Shown here one piece after another: positions 47,499 through 60,599 of a DNA stretch of 64,000 nucleotides. Location of the stretch: contig NC_066608.1 of assembly GCF_905475345.1 (NCBI RefSeq), forward strand, positions 1,793,501-1,857,500, in the 5' to 3' direction. The notes under the pieces are model-generated. The model made no database searches. It had not been told where the DNA came from and worked only from the letters and a program-made list of their open reading frames with translations. Within the stretch, counting starts at the first letter, position 1. Each line of letters begins with the position of its first letter. The DNA is from Vespula vulgaris. Lineage: Eukaryota; Arthropoda; Insecta; Hymenoptera; Vespidae. Made by a program: the position numbers and the translations under genes.

Positions 47499-50300
47499 CA
47501 AATTTAGAGATTTCTTTGTACGATTTATCTCCCTCGTAGACGAATCCGAAGATCATTCGTCTTTCCTTTCTCGGTAGGAAACGTCGCAATCTGTTGGCTA
47601 CTCACGTTGCAACGGGAACGGTGTGCAACGAATCCCAGACCGAATTCCAATGAAGTAAGCTCTTCTTTCGACCGATATTTTGCTGACAAAATGCGACAAA
47701 TTGTCCGATTGTCTTTCCTCTGTCATAGAACGAGAAGGTATTTCCGCAGATCACCTTTTCCATGATTCCTTGAAAATCCTTTCGAGTCGGCAAAGGGATC
47801 GTGTCACTTTGATTACTCACCTAAAAACGACAAATCGTTTCTGGCGAAACAATTGCAAAAGTGTCGTCTAAAAAGTATCTGTAAAATCCGCAATCGTTTC
47901 TCTCATGGATCATTGACTAAATGCAAAAATAGTGTTCGACGAATGAAATAATCTATACGGCCGTGATCTATAGAAACTTCGAAAGTAAACTTCCGTTCTC
48001 AAATAAACTCACCATCGGGATTAGAAAACTAACGGACCATCGAATGAGGACGACAAACTTTGGTCCTACGGTGAAGACTATCTCTCAAAACAAACTCGAT
48101 GAAAATAGCCAACGAAACTCTGATGGTACCTTCTTCCGGGGAAAGCAATCCAACGTCTAACGAGAGAGGAATCGAGTTAAGCCCTGGTCCAGGATGATCC
48201 TTGAGTGGAATTAAAATGAAAAAAAAAAAAACCGAAAAGGAAGAAGAAGAAGAAGAAGAAGAAGTAGAAGGAGGAGGAGGAAGAGGAGGAGGAGGAGGAG
48301 GAGAAGGAGGTGGAGAAGAAGAATTAATATCAACCAACGACGAAATAGAAAAATGGAAGTGGAGCAGAATCGTATTAGTCGGATCACAGATCGAGTCGGT
48401 TACTTCTCGAAAAATAGAATAAAAGTGAGAAAAGGGGCAACGATCGAGAATGGCAACCCGTCGTACGTCGATGCAACGAGAATCACGATGTGCCACGGCA
48501 TTCGCTGCATTTCTCGCGCATCGTCGAGCGTGATGAAATTGTCTCTGCTTGAGAGACTTGCTGCCTCGTCTTCTTATTCCTAGTATTCGCAGCATCCTTC
48601 TATAGCTACTCTATCGTTCTCTCTCTCTCTTTCTCTCTCTCTCTCTTTCTCTTTCTCTCTTTTTCTTTCTCTAATAAAAAGAATCTTGCTCGTACCGTCA
48701 ACCGCATACGATTTTACGATTTTACAATTTTACGAATGGAAGCTGAGTTACGTAACGCCCACGCACGCTTTGGATCGATAAGGTCGTTGACTGTAAAGCA
48801 AAGCAAACGAATGGATACGAATAGACCGTTAGGAATATATCCCACGTTTTCCAAAGAAAATTTCGAGATTCCATTTCAATCTACGTAATCTCTCAAGTTT
48901 ACCAAGTCGATCATGACTTATAGTTCTATCTGCATTAGAGACGTCGAAAGGAGGGATATACTGAATTTTGGCGGTCTGGATAAATGCACTCTACCAGAGT
49001 GCACTTAGTAAATCGGAAAATTTACGCGTTCGTTGATTATATCGTACGAAGTTGTGTATATTTACGTTTCTCTATGTTGGGAGAAAATTAAGGTGAAACG
49101 CGTCGTGGTTGTAAACCGATCGTAATATCCAAAGTTTTTTAATTTTTTTAAAAGATACCTTACGCCTTAATACACACACACACACACACATATCGGAATA
49201 AAATTCAGTTGCAGAGGGGAGAACTTTCTCGATTAAAATTAATTATAGGTAATATTGATCAGACTTGAATAGATTAAGTGGTTACATTACGTCAAACTTT
49301 CTTCGAGTCCTTACTTCACTTATATGCATATAGTTTTCAGTTTATCTTAATAGAACTTAGAAATCGTTGCATTATTAAAAAGAAATGTTCCTATGGGGAT
49401 AGACCATGTTCACTGAACTAATCAAACGAGTATGACACGAGGGAAGGAAATATCTATTAATAAAATAAAAGTTCAACTTCGAAAAGTAAAGAGGATCGAC
49501 ACCGTAGACGTAGTCGTTGGCCATTGTCGTTGTTGGGTGCTGTTGCTGACGTTGTTAAATATTCGATGAAAATGATAAAAAATGAAGGAAGATGCTCCCT
49601 AGTGAGTCTTAACTCGTTTTCTCGTTGGAATGTTAACAAAGTTGACAGCTTCGTAATAGCATGCATTTTTTTCCCTCGGAATTTCTAAATTTCACACTTA
49701 CGCGCAAAAGCTCACACGTATACCCGGATTTAATTGTATTTTCCTTTTTTTCGCTTTTCCTTCTCGTCATTTTTTGAATTCCACGCATCAATTTCTTCGT
49801 TGTATTTTTTCTTTTAGTTTTTCTTCTTTTTTTTTTCTTCTTTTTCTCTAAATCGACGTCAAAAGAGAAACGATACGACGATATTAGATAAAGATCATTA
49901 TGGAATGTATTTAAATGAAGATTTGATCGTGATTCTTCTTTCTAAAGTTTCATTATTTGGTTCAATATTCACGGTGGTTTTTATTCGAACTACGATAGAA
50001 GAACAAGAAGTCTCGGGCCCGAGCGTATAAGAGAGTATCGATCGAAAGGCACAAATTGAAATTCCATTTGGCCCGGCCATATGCGCAAAATCGATTATGT
50101 TCTTCCATAGATGGAATGCGACGGGTTTATGCATAGGAAAGTAGACTGTACCATGATCTCGTTTTTTTCTTTTTCTTCTTCTTTTTCTTCTTCTTCGTTT
50201 CTACTTCGATGTCATACCGGCAATAGTCAATACTATTATTGTGTATACATCGTTTTGTCGATAGTTAAATAGCGACGTAATGTCGAAACTCTCGGGTGAC
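47400..50300. other. Spacer between the two RR-2 genes
   Basis: Contains a (CT)n run at 47459-47495, a GAA/GGA tract at 48240-48322, a CT-rich tract at 48619-48672 and a short (CA)n run near 49172. A GC-richer part at 48350-48590 has open frames on both strands without splice support. No gene called. Confidence 0.5.
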
Positions 50301-50309
50301 AGGACACGG

Positions 50310-50318
50310 TATATAAAG
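50310..50318 (+). promoter_or_regulatory. TATA box of the second RR-2 gene
   Basis: TATATAAAG lies 73 nt upstream of the ATG. Transcription probably starts near 50338-50345 (ATCATTCAAC). Confidence 0.7.
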
Positions 50319-50382
50319 TCTCGGAATTATCGACGAACGTATCATTCAACGTTTAGGGACCTACTCGACATCGGTAATCAAC

Positions 50383-51260
50383 ATGGCTTTCAAGGTTCGT
50401 AGTTGAACAATTTTGTCTTAATGAATTATTATTCCTCGATAACGTTTAACGAGTTCATTTGTCCGCTTAAATAGATTTTACGAATTTAAGTTAACCGCTT
50501 GGACGTCCTGAGAATTTCAAAGTGCAAAGAAAAACACATTTATTATTTATTACTATTTGATACTTTATACAAAAGAAAAATAAATTAAAGTCTAAGTTCT
50601 CACGATCGTTTGTTTCTTGTAGAACTTGTAAACGAGCAAGTATGCGTTAACAATTTATATTATACTTAAGTTTTGACTTGGTTGGATCCGAACAATTTTC
50701 AACATTTTCGAGGAACAACAATTTCATCAAATTTGACGTTGCCGTCTACATAACTTAACAATCTTCGTCCATAGTTTGTTATAGTTCTTGGCATTCTTGC
50801 CTTTGTTGGGATCAGCAATGCTTTTCCCGGACACGCACATAGTTTCGTACATTTCTATGGACCCGTAAAAGGACCTGGTCAAGAAGTTATATCTCATGGT
50901 AAACACGGCCATCATATAGATTATGTTGCTCATCCGAAATACGAGTTCTCTTATGGCATTGAGGATCATCATACTGCGGATTATCACGGACAGAAAGAAC
51001 ACAGAGACGGTAATGATTTCTATAGGGCTATTATTTTATATTATTCTGACGGCAAGATCTATAAAAGATCTATACGTTTAACAGGTAAAGACGTAATCGG
51101 CGAATATACGATCAAAGAACCAGGTGGTAATACGAGAATCGTTAAGTATCATTCTGATCCTCACGGAGGATTTTTCGCTCATGTTCACAACACTGGTGGC
51201 AATAATCACGAAGGTGGTACTTATGGTGGTCATGGTCATGAACACGGTTACGGATATTAA
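50383..51260 (+). CDS. Histidine-rich RR-2 cuticular protein, 140 aa
   Basis: There are three exons: 50383-50394 (ATG GCT TTC AAG, donor GTTCGT), 50775-51009 and 51085-51260. The spliced signal peptide is MAFKFVIVLGILAFVGISNA. The RR-2 region covers residues 60-117: YEFSYGIEDHH, EHRDGKDVIGEYTIKEPGG, RIVKYHSDPHGGFFAHVHN. It ends in a Gly/His/Tyr tail, GGTYGGHGHEHGYGY. It shares HPKYxFSYG, EHRDG, KYHSDPHGGFFA and GGTYGGH with the protein 5 kb upstream and has the same phase-1 intron in the RR domain, so the two arose by tandem duplication. Function is chitin binding in cuticle by family. Many His residues also suggest quinone cross-linking or metal binding, which is inference. Confidence 0.93.
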
Positions 51261-54200
51261 CGTCAGTAATAATATTAACCAAGTTAAAAAAAGTAAAAGA
51301 ACGGAATATGATATAACGTTATTTAAAGTATTCTACATTTATTAGATTTAATCTTTCTTCTTATTTTAATTGTTAAATATTGCAATTAACATTAAACATT
51401 CTTATATAATTGTTAAATATGACGTAGAATTAATATGTTATTCAAATTAAAACTCAACTGTCCCGATTTATCCGGATTTTTTTTCTAATGGAAAACAATA
51501 CCGCACGAAATACCGAATCTTATGAGAGACCGAACAAAGTTTCTTTCTTTCTCTTCTTTTTTTTTCTTTCTTTCTTTTTTTCTTTCTTTTTACTCTTTTT
51601 TTTTTAGTCCGACTAGAAAATCGCATCCGTGATTTCAGAGAAAAACGATCGACGTCCCACGATGAATCTGCAAAAATATGGTACCCGTAACGATCTCAAT
51701 ACCAGCGTAGTCAAGGTATCGAAGAGAAAAATATAGCATCACTAGTATTTCTATCGATCACGACGCGTACACATCGGACAGGCCGATGCGTCGCGGTGTC
51801 GTTTCAATAAATTTCTCAGACTTTATCGCAGTTGGATGAAAAAGGGTCGGTAATTCTGAAATTCAGCGTAAAAGGTCGCTCTCTTTTCTTTCTCTATCTC
51901 GTCTAAACATTCGGATATTGTTCGATAAAATCCTATTTCTCTCTCTCTCTCTCTCTTTCTCCCTTCTGTATTGATACACTCTAACGTATACGATATATAT
52001 CGTAGAAGGATTTATTAACTATCATCGATTACTATGGGAAAGTAGCTTTAACGTGAAATAAATTTTCTGAAAAAGTTGCGTGCGCTTTGGTAAACTCGAT
52101 CGAAAAGAAAGAAAAGAAAATAGGTGAAGCACATTGTAAGTCCGTTCGGATGTATTAGGTCACGTATTCGGGTCAGGGCAACCTCCTATCTTCCGTATGG
52201 GGACAGTAGAAATTGAATTTCTCTCGTGGACGCGGAACATCGGGCCGAAGTGAAACCTTTCGTTATAGGATTAACGAACACTCCTGATGGATCTCGAAAT
52301 ACGTACTATAGAGATACTATTCATGCACTACTTTGATAAAAGCAACGATTCTACCGATTTAATTATCAATAGATTAATATATATATATTTTTTTTCTTTT
52401 AATACGAACAATTTCAATTTACTTTTTTTTTACAAGCAGCATTACCTCGAAAAGATCGTTATTCGAATTTTGCAATTCGTCGATACAAGTCTATTAAAAA
52501 AATTACTAATAACTTTTGTTCTATTTACACGAATTTCTCTGATATAATTTTATTTCGAAAAGATGATATTTTCGAATTCATTGAATTTGGAAATAACTGG
52601 CTCGGTTTCTTATTTTCCTCTTTCTTTTTTTTTTTCTTCATCTTTTGTGAGCATACGTTCTATTTATTTCTCTCTTTTTATCATCCCTTTCGGCTCTTCA
52701 CATTTCTTATATGATGGGACATCAGTAACACAGCTATACGATAATGGTCTTAACAGTGAGGATGACGATGCAATAATAGAAGGTAGAAGAGAGTATTGGT
52801 AATAAAAATGGTGACATAAAAGGTAACCGAAGGGATTCATCCGTTATCCATTGAGAATGAGTCTGGCTACTTCAGAAAGGAATACAAGTAATTGAAAAGA
52901 AATAACTATTAGTACTTATCCTTTCTATTTTTTAAAACGATTTGTTTGATTCGATAGAACGATGACTTTGACTTGGTAGCAAAGGAAACTACTCCATAGA
53001 TATTGTTCACGACGACTAAGCAACGAAACTAATCAACGAAAATGCTTTGTTCGGTATTGGATGTTATCGGTAAAAGCAGATCCTTGAGAGGTGGCTTTGA
53101 TAAACGAACCCTAAGGATCTCTCGAGGGTTACCTATACAATATATTACCTCCTTGAAGAATAAATATTTATCTACAAGAACGTGTGACTTCTTCTGTAAC
53201 TAATTCCATCCCTTTCATTCATTGGAAGCTACTTACTAAGACCATGAAAGCGAATGTAATTAAAATCCGACATTCAGCAAGTTTCTATTGAATCACATTC
53301 AATAGAAAATTAATTTTTAATAATCCTTCCTATTGATAGTAATTTCTTTTTTGTGTTTTAATAAACATTCTTTCGATCTCTTTATATGAAACTGTCAGAA
53401 TGGGGCAAACGAAGATTTATTAGAAAATAATAAAAATGTCTGACCATTAAAAATCGTAGTCTCTTGATATTTGCTTTTGTCGTTCAATAAAATGTATCTA
53501 ACTTTTTTTATGGCTCACGCTTTTCGACATGTCCACCGATAAAATGAATTCTCTATCGTTACGTTCGTATCGTGTATCATTGTATTTAATATTTTCATAT
53601 CAATTTTATACCCTCTACCGCTCCTATCCCACCTATGCTTCCCACTATGCGTTCACCTCGAATTTACGGAACGTCGATTTACCTTATCGTTTCAAAATCG
53701 AGCTTTTCGCGAACCAACGACGTAGTCTCGTGATCATATCTACAATACGCATGCGTTCCAATGCCTAATACATAGATACTTAACTACTTTCAAGGATTTT
53801 CCACAAATTACTTCCTCGCTTTTTCTTCGTGAATAAGAAATCAAAGAAAAACTAGAAACGATTCGCGAACGTCAGAACGTCTGTTATATACGATTTAAAT
53901 TAAGTTCCTTAAGAATAAATCATTTACTTCTCTTTCTTTTTTTCTCTTATCCGTTTTGATATTAAATTTCATCATTAATTACAACAACGAAATAACATCA
54001 ACTTATTACAAGGATCGCATATCTTATTTCAGATAAGTTAACACATTCATACTGTTCTTCGCTTAACTCGATTCATCTTTCCACCATAATCAATCATATT
54101 TTTCATAGCTCCTAACGATTACGTTAGTCTGGAGTACCTAATAAAGTTCTTTATCTATCTGTCGGCCGATCTATCTATCTCTCTCTCCTTCTCTCTCTCT

Positions 54201-54350
54201 TTATCTCTTTTTCTCCTTCCCTCTTTCTTCCTCTCTTATAAACACATACACTACTAACAAGCACTCGCGACGTTCATTCACACGTTCTCACGTACGACGA
54301 AAAAGAATTCCACAACCTTTCAGCTGCCACCATATCTTCCCCCTCCCCAA

Positions 54351-54382
<32 letters not shown>

Positions 54383-54523
54383 GCGTCTGGAGAAGAGGAG
54401 AGTGATAAATGAAAGCATCTACACCGTCTCAGTGTAGAAAAACACACGATCCCGAAATTGCTCCTCTTTTATAGGAGTCTGAAAGAGTGAGAAGGAGAGG
54501 GAGAGGGTGAGATAGAGAGACAG

Positions 54524-54557
<34 letters not shown>

Positions 54558-55311
54558 GATAGTAATTTTATCGGCGCGTCCGTTTATTTCGGTCATCGTT
54601 GAAACTTCCTCTCTATTTCCTTCCGTCCTTACACCAACTAACTTCCGTCTACTACCTACACATATCTCTACCTTCTGCTAGTCTTGTCCATCAATCGATC
54701 TCGCACGCGATATCCTAACAACCATTAACTTCAGTAGTAACAGCTTGAAAGGGATGAATTATTTAGGGTTCGATCCTTTTTACGTCCAATTTGTAGTTAA
54801 ATCGACGTATATAAGATAAATATTTCTAATATATCGTGAGGTTAAAAGATATATTGCTGGTAATTGATTAGGGAACATTCTCAACGTAAACGAACGAGAA
54901 TTTAATAAAAAAAATAATAGGATCTCTATGGTGACGAACAAACAACGGATGAGAATTCGAAGACGCTCTCGATCCTCAATGAAAAATCGTTGTTTACTAG
55001 TCAATAATTGAAAAAAAATCCCACCAAGATACGAAAGAAAGAATTAAGAAGGACAAAAAATGGAGAAGTAAATAAAAAAACGAGCCGAGACTTTTGAATT
55101 CTTCAGAATCGCTTTACCCAGTCTTATTTAATTCAACGTTCCATTTCGCTTTACTCGGTGCGATGGATGGAAAGTCGACGGACTGTCCCCTCGGGATAAT
55201 TAAAGTCCGGAGCGTTCGAATGCACAAGAGAGGGGCGAGAGAAAGGGGTATTAATGGAATTTATAATGGTCTTTTTGTCAAGGCATTCCAAACTCGCGGA
55301 CCTCTCTTGGC

Positions 55312-55347
<36 letters not shown>

Positions 55348-56228
55348 TCCATCATTTTCTTTCTCTTTCGTTCTCACTCTCACTCTCACTCTATCTTTAT
55401 CTTTCTCTCTCTTTCTATCCTTCTCTCTTTACCATCGTTCTCTTGCTCTTTCTCTTTGATTCTCGTTCGTCCGACGAACATCTCCAGACGAGGATATCCG
55501 TACTGATTTGAAATGCGATGGCGGTGCTCCTTTGCAGCTCCGTGCCCGACAGAGCGAAATAATGGACTATCGGACGAGCTAACATGGAACTTATATTCTC
55601 GGGATTTTGTTCGAAACGTCTAAAGCACGTAGAAAGTGTGAGGAATAAACTCTCACAGTTTCTTTCATCTTATTTACTCCTACTTGAATCTATTTCTCTA
55701 TCTTTCTCTTTATTCCTTTCGGTCTCTCATTCATTCTCTCTCTCTCTGTGTGTGTATGTGTGTGTGTGTCTATCTGTCTCTAAACTACAATGGGAGGATA
55801 ATGTTAAAGGAATTAGAGGAAAAATTGTAAGGTTTCCAAGCGTCACGCGATCTTTTTAGAAAGACTCGCAACACTCGAGGGAAGAAAACGCGATCATGGC
55901 TTAACCGAAATAATAACAACAATGATAATAACTAATGTATGTATATATATATATATACCACGTCAGAGAACTTAAGAGAATTAGGTTAATAAGAGAGATT
56001 CATGATTTCCGTCCGATTGGAGTTCGCGAGCGTGCTACTTTACGTCCACCGTGAGATCCTCTAATAAAAGAGAACCTTGGCTCTTGGAGTCGATCGTTAT
56101 CCCAGCCGGAAACTTTACAACGAACTAGTTTGAAACTTTTAGCCGGTCGGACTGCATTCTGAGAAAACAAAGTGTATCCATGGATCGAAGAAAATCGTTA
56201 CCTCACCCAAAACCCGTTTCACCGTGAA

Positions 56229-56241
56229 GCTTTTAGAAGAA

Positions 56242-56273
<32 letters not shown>

Positions 56274-56290
56274 GAAGAAGAAGAGAAGAA

Positions 56291-56344
<54 letters not shown>

Positions 56345-56345
56345 A
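56229..56345. repeat. GAA then GA purine tract
   Basis: AGA/AGG trinucleotides pass into an uninterrupted GA run with small breaks. Confidence 0.9.
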
Positions 56346-57060
56346 AAAAAGGGATGAAACTTTTGCCTGCGTAAACGTATTTGTAAGAGCCGCGGAAGAG
56401 TACTTTACGGTGTACCTTGCAAACTTTCTCGATCATCGGATTAAATAACTTTAGGAAATTCGAACTTGTATGAAATAAGATCACATATTTTTAACGTATT
56501 CGATACGACGAAGAAAGAATAGTTAATGTATCATATATTTATTATTTATTATATATTTTAAAGGAACATAGATCATTATCAACTTGTTCAGATTGAATAT
56601 TAAAACATGCATAGATTATCTATGCATGTATGTATATTTACTTTTAAGCTCAACTTGTTCCAATTTCGTATTTCTCTCAATTCTCTAATCTCCGACGATG
56701 ATAAGCGCTGACTAAAAATTCATCTTTCATTTTTATTACACATACGTACGTTCTAATATCTTTCTTTTTTTTATATTCATACACCCTCGTCATTTGTTTC
56801 ACTAAGTCACTACACGTATATACACGGAATGATACAAGAAAGTACAGAAAGTAAGTTACAGAGAAAAAGTTACGCCTATTCGACGTTTCTTCGAAATGTG
56901 AAACGACAGTAGGAAACTACGATCTGGCGCTGACAAATTTGTTTTCGTGCTCGCGATAAAGGAACTTCGTCGTTCTCTTGAGGAAAGTAGCTAGGTCCGT
57001 TTATCTCGCGACAAAAGATCATTTCTGTCTGTTTCTTTCACTTTGTGTCCGCAGTTCTGT

Positions 57061-57070
57061 GAGAAAGAAA

Positions 57071-57114
<44 letters not shown>

Positions 57115-57115
57115 G
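57061..57115. repeat. (GAAA)n microsatellite
   Basis: About eleven tandem GAAA units with imperfect ends. Confidence 0.9.
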
Positions 57116-57731
57116 AAAAAGGAAGGGAGACATCGCCGATCTTTTCTGAAAGAGACGCAATCGCGTATGGTAAAACTTGAAAACTTACAAAGAAGGATAA
57201 TAAAACAAGAAGACTTCGCGTAGAATCTCTAGTTTCGTATACTTTTCTTTTTTCCTGCCTCTTCTTTTTTTTCCTTTTCTTTTTTCTTCCTTTCCCCTTT
57301 TTTTCTTCTTTCCCTCTAATATAAAATTTCGCTTCGAAATCTTCCATGGTGCTCATCTTCTTTGGAATTTCGCTGAGCCATCGTCGAGGGGTTGTTTCAT
57401 TTTTAATGACTATATTCTAGAGAGATTTCTTATCGTTCCCTCGTATCGTTTAGTATCGTTAAAAGCTGGTAAGTACACGTGTCCGGATCGTAAAGAAAGA
57501 CCAATCGACATACATACATACATACAATATTATTTCTTTCATATAGAAAATCAATTCGCGTGACGATTTCTATTAACTAAACGGATATTCGTTGGGGTTA
57601 TCGAAGAAAGAAAATAAGACTAGTTTTTCTCAGCTCTTATTAAGTCTTATTTTTCGATAAGAAATGAAAAGATGAAGATGAGAAAAAAAAGAAAAGGAAA
57701 AAAAAAGAGAGAAAGAAGAGCAAAAAATGAC

Positions 57732-57770
<39 letters not shown>

Positions 57771-57979
57771 GATAGTAAAAGTACGTATTCTTTCTCGCTC
57801 GTGTCGTTAAGGTGCCAGGCGGTTCTGTAGCTATCACACCAGTAAGTCCTTCGAGCAACGATAATTTCGACGATACTCTCCATTCCGTTCCTCCTCCCGG
57901 TTGCTGCCGGATACCATTAGAGTCTTGGTATCGTGCCAAGATACATCTGTCGACGGTCGAAAGAGCACCGTAGCAACTC

Positions 57980-59668
57980 GTCGTCTTATACGAAAAATCC
58001 TAACGTAGGTATACGCGAACCCTCTGACGTGTGACATCGCCACCCTTGCGTTTTACTATTACTATTACTATTACTACTACTACTACTACTATTTCTAGTA
58101 CTACTACTATCTTTTCTTCTTACCCTCAACCCTTTCCACTATCCTCGAATTATCGCCTCTTTCTTTCTCCCGGAGCCGTTTCTATCGACTTTCCAAACAC
58201 TATATAGACTTCGCGCGACGATCGCTTTCCTCGGTCTCGATTTCCGTCCTGCCACTCCATTCTTTCCAACGACACCGACTCCTTTTGCTTTTCCACGAGG
58301 ATTAAGGGTATAAGTGAGAGATCTATCGATCTTACGCTTTCTCTCTCTTTCTCTCTCTCTCTCTCTCTATCTCTTTTTTCTCTCTTTTTTTTTCTTTTTT
58401 GTCCCCTCTCTTTTCTTCTCTCTTACTTCTAAATTCGTTATTTAAATTTGTTAAGTTTATTTAGATCTTTTAAATTCTTTTTTTCTCTCGTAGGATGTGA
58501 TCAATGTAGAGAGATATGTATGGTGAATAATGAATTATCTCGCTTAAGGGGTTTCTATCGTTTATGCGTTTGTCAGAATTTACACTGTGGAATTCTCAGC
58601 ATTTTTTGTCCATTTTTTTCTAATCAAGGGCTTTTTTATGGTAAATTTTTCTTTTTTTCCCTTTAACGAGATTTACTCTTTCGAATTTTTGGAAAAACGT
58701 TTGCGAAGATCATGTTTGAAAAATAGATACTTTTTAAGGGTACCTTTAGCGGGAATAAAAGTATCCTTCGAAAATGAAAATAAAGGCAAGGCTAAGAAAT
58801 ATAATACTTTTGAAATAAATTTATATAGTTAAATATAAAGATTAGCAGGTATTAGCAAGGATCGATCAATTTTATCTTCTCTCTTTCTCTCTCCCTCTTT
58901 CTCTCTGTTTTTCTGCCTCTTTTTTCCTCTCTTTGTTTTCGACATATAATAAATTTATTAATTTATCAATTTTTTAATTTTCTCTCTCTCTCTTTTCTTT
59001 TTTTGGTAGAAAAGCATAGAGTGATCAACATAGAGAAATATATTTATATTATGGATTGCTCGCACTGAGGAGTTTTATGAGTTTTTCAAATAAAATTGCC
59101 ATTTCTTTTCCATTTACCGGTGCCTGCCATCGAAGCGATATTATTGCGATATCGACGACTCTCGAAATTCGAAATAAAAACGCAGCCTCGCTCGGATCAA
59201 ATAGCATCGAGCCAGCGTATGCGTCATACGAATGCATAGGCAGAAAATAATGTATATGTGCGTGTATATGTTTGTACATGTGAGAGAGAGAGAAAAAGAG
59301 AAAGAGAGAAAAAGAGAGAGAGAGAGCATTGTCGATTTTCTCTCGAGTGCGAGTTAATAAAGTTCTCGCGTTATTCGCGTATTGACGGCCGACCATTTTC
59401 ATTTGGGCATGATTTTTAGCGTTTGTACGTCCGTTAGCCAGCAGTACGGATCACGTGCCATTAGCTTTTACGCTTGTAACGAACGGTAGGTACTTCGAAT
59501 CGCCACTAGATACGACTTTCGATTCTCGAGGGAAAAAAATGAAAGACCTTGTGTACAAGTTCCTGTTCCAAATTACGATCTCTTTCAAATCCGTCGAGCA
59601 CTGACCATTGAATACGGTTAACGAAATACGCACGAACATATCTGTATCTGTGCGCTTGCGGAATACAT

Positions 59669-59735
<67 letters not shown>

Positions 59736-59930
59736 TATATGCATATGTACATCATACATAAATATATTCGTTAATCAGACAATTTTGACCAATTGTTAAA
59801 ATATTAATAGAACGTTCTCTCGATAATCAATCTATATTGAATTTGCAATATATAATTCGTTTATTTTATTGATATTAAAAAAATAATCGTTCGTTTCCTC
59901 GGATATTTAGTCGAGATTTCGATCGATCGT
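57980..59930. other. Spacer with T/C-rich tracts and a diverged duplication
   Basis: Contains (TAC)n-like repeats at 58048-58110, CT tracts at 58340-58385 and 58880-58930, and an (AT)n(AC)n compound repeat at 59672-59740. Two related segments lie at about 58496-58556 and 59020-59078. No gene supported. Confidence 0.5.
59672..59740. repeat. Compound (TA)n(CA)n microsatellite
   Basis: About 20 TA units run directly into about 12 AC units. Confidence 0.95.
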
Positions 59931-60476
59931 CACGTTACCTTCGGCATGATTAACGGGGTGAAAAGGATGCTTTTTGCTATCACGCGGAGACCGAACGAAT
60001 GGGATGCGCCGCCATCGACGGTGCTCTTTTTTTCTTCTTCTTTCAATCTTCTCTACTCTTTTTCTTTCTCTCTCTTTTTCCTCTCTCTTTTTTCTCTCTC
60101 TTTACTCTCTCTCTCTCTGTCTCTCTCACGCGTGCCCTAGTTACCAGTGCAGAAGGAAGGAGCTGAGAGGAAAAGCGAAAAGTGAATACCAGGGAAATGT
60201 GATTCGGTCGAAGCCCAAGCGTTGTGGCTGCTGCAAGGTTTGCATTACCATTTTGGCCGCTAGCCAAGCCTGGCCACCGAACTCCACGGATATCCGATAG
60301 GAGATAAGGCCTGCACCACTTCTCCCCTCTACTCTCTTCACCACCGGATCGTCTTATACTCGTGCTTGGATTCAGGCAGCTCACCCGTTGGATAAACACT
60401 CCCGCGAGAGCGTAGACTCCCTCCAACTCTCTCTCTCTTTCTCTCACACTCCTATTCTCCTACTCCTACTCTCTTC

Positions 60477-60478
<2 letters not shown>

Positions 60479-60525
<47 letters not shown>

Positions 60526-60535
60526 TCTCTCTTTC
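60479..60535. repeat. (CT)n microsatellite
   Basis: A CT run of about 27 units with one CC and one TT break, inside a moderately GC-rich stretch (59940-60600). Confidence 0.95.
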
Positions 60536-60599
60536 TGCCACGCGCCCTGGGATTTCCGCAGATTTACAGGCCGAAATTTCCTTATCGTGATCGCACCAC

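Larger units (their letters stand above)
51265..57800. other. AT-rich region without a supportable gene
   Basis: Contains CT-rich tracts (51940-51965, 54177-54240, 55312-55450), a GA-rich stretch at 54480-54556, a GAA/GA tract at 56229-56345 and (GAAA)n at 57061-57115. Conceptual proteins are low complexity. Confidence 0.5.

Noticed and set aside
54764..54777. B-box-like GGGTTCGATCC suggesting a tRNA gene
   Set aside because: The flanking bases do not form a T-stem, and no A box or acceptor stem could be found at the right distance.
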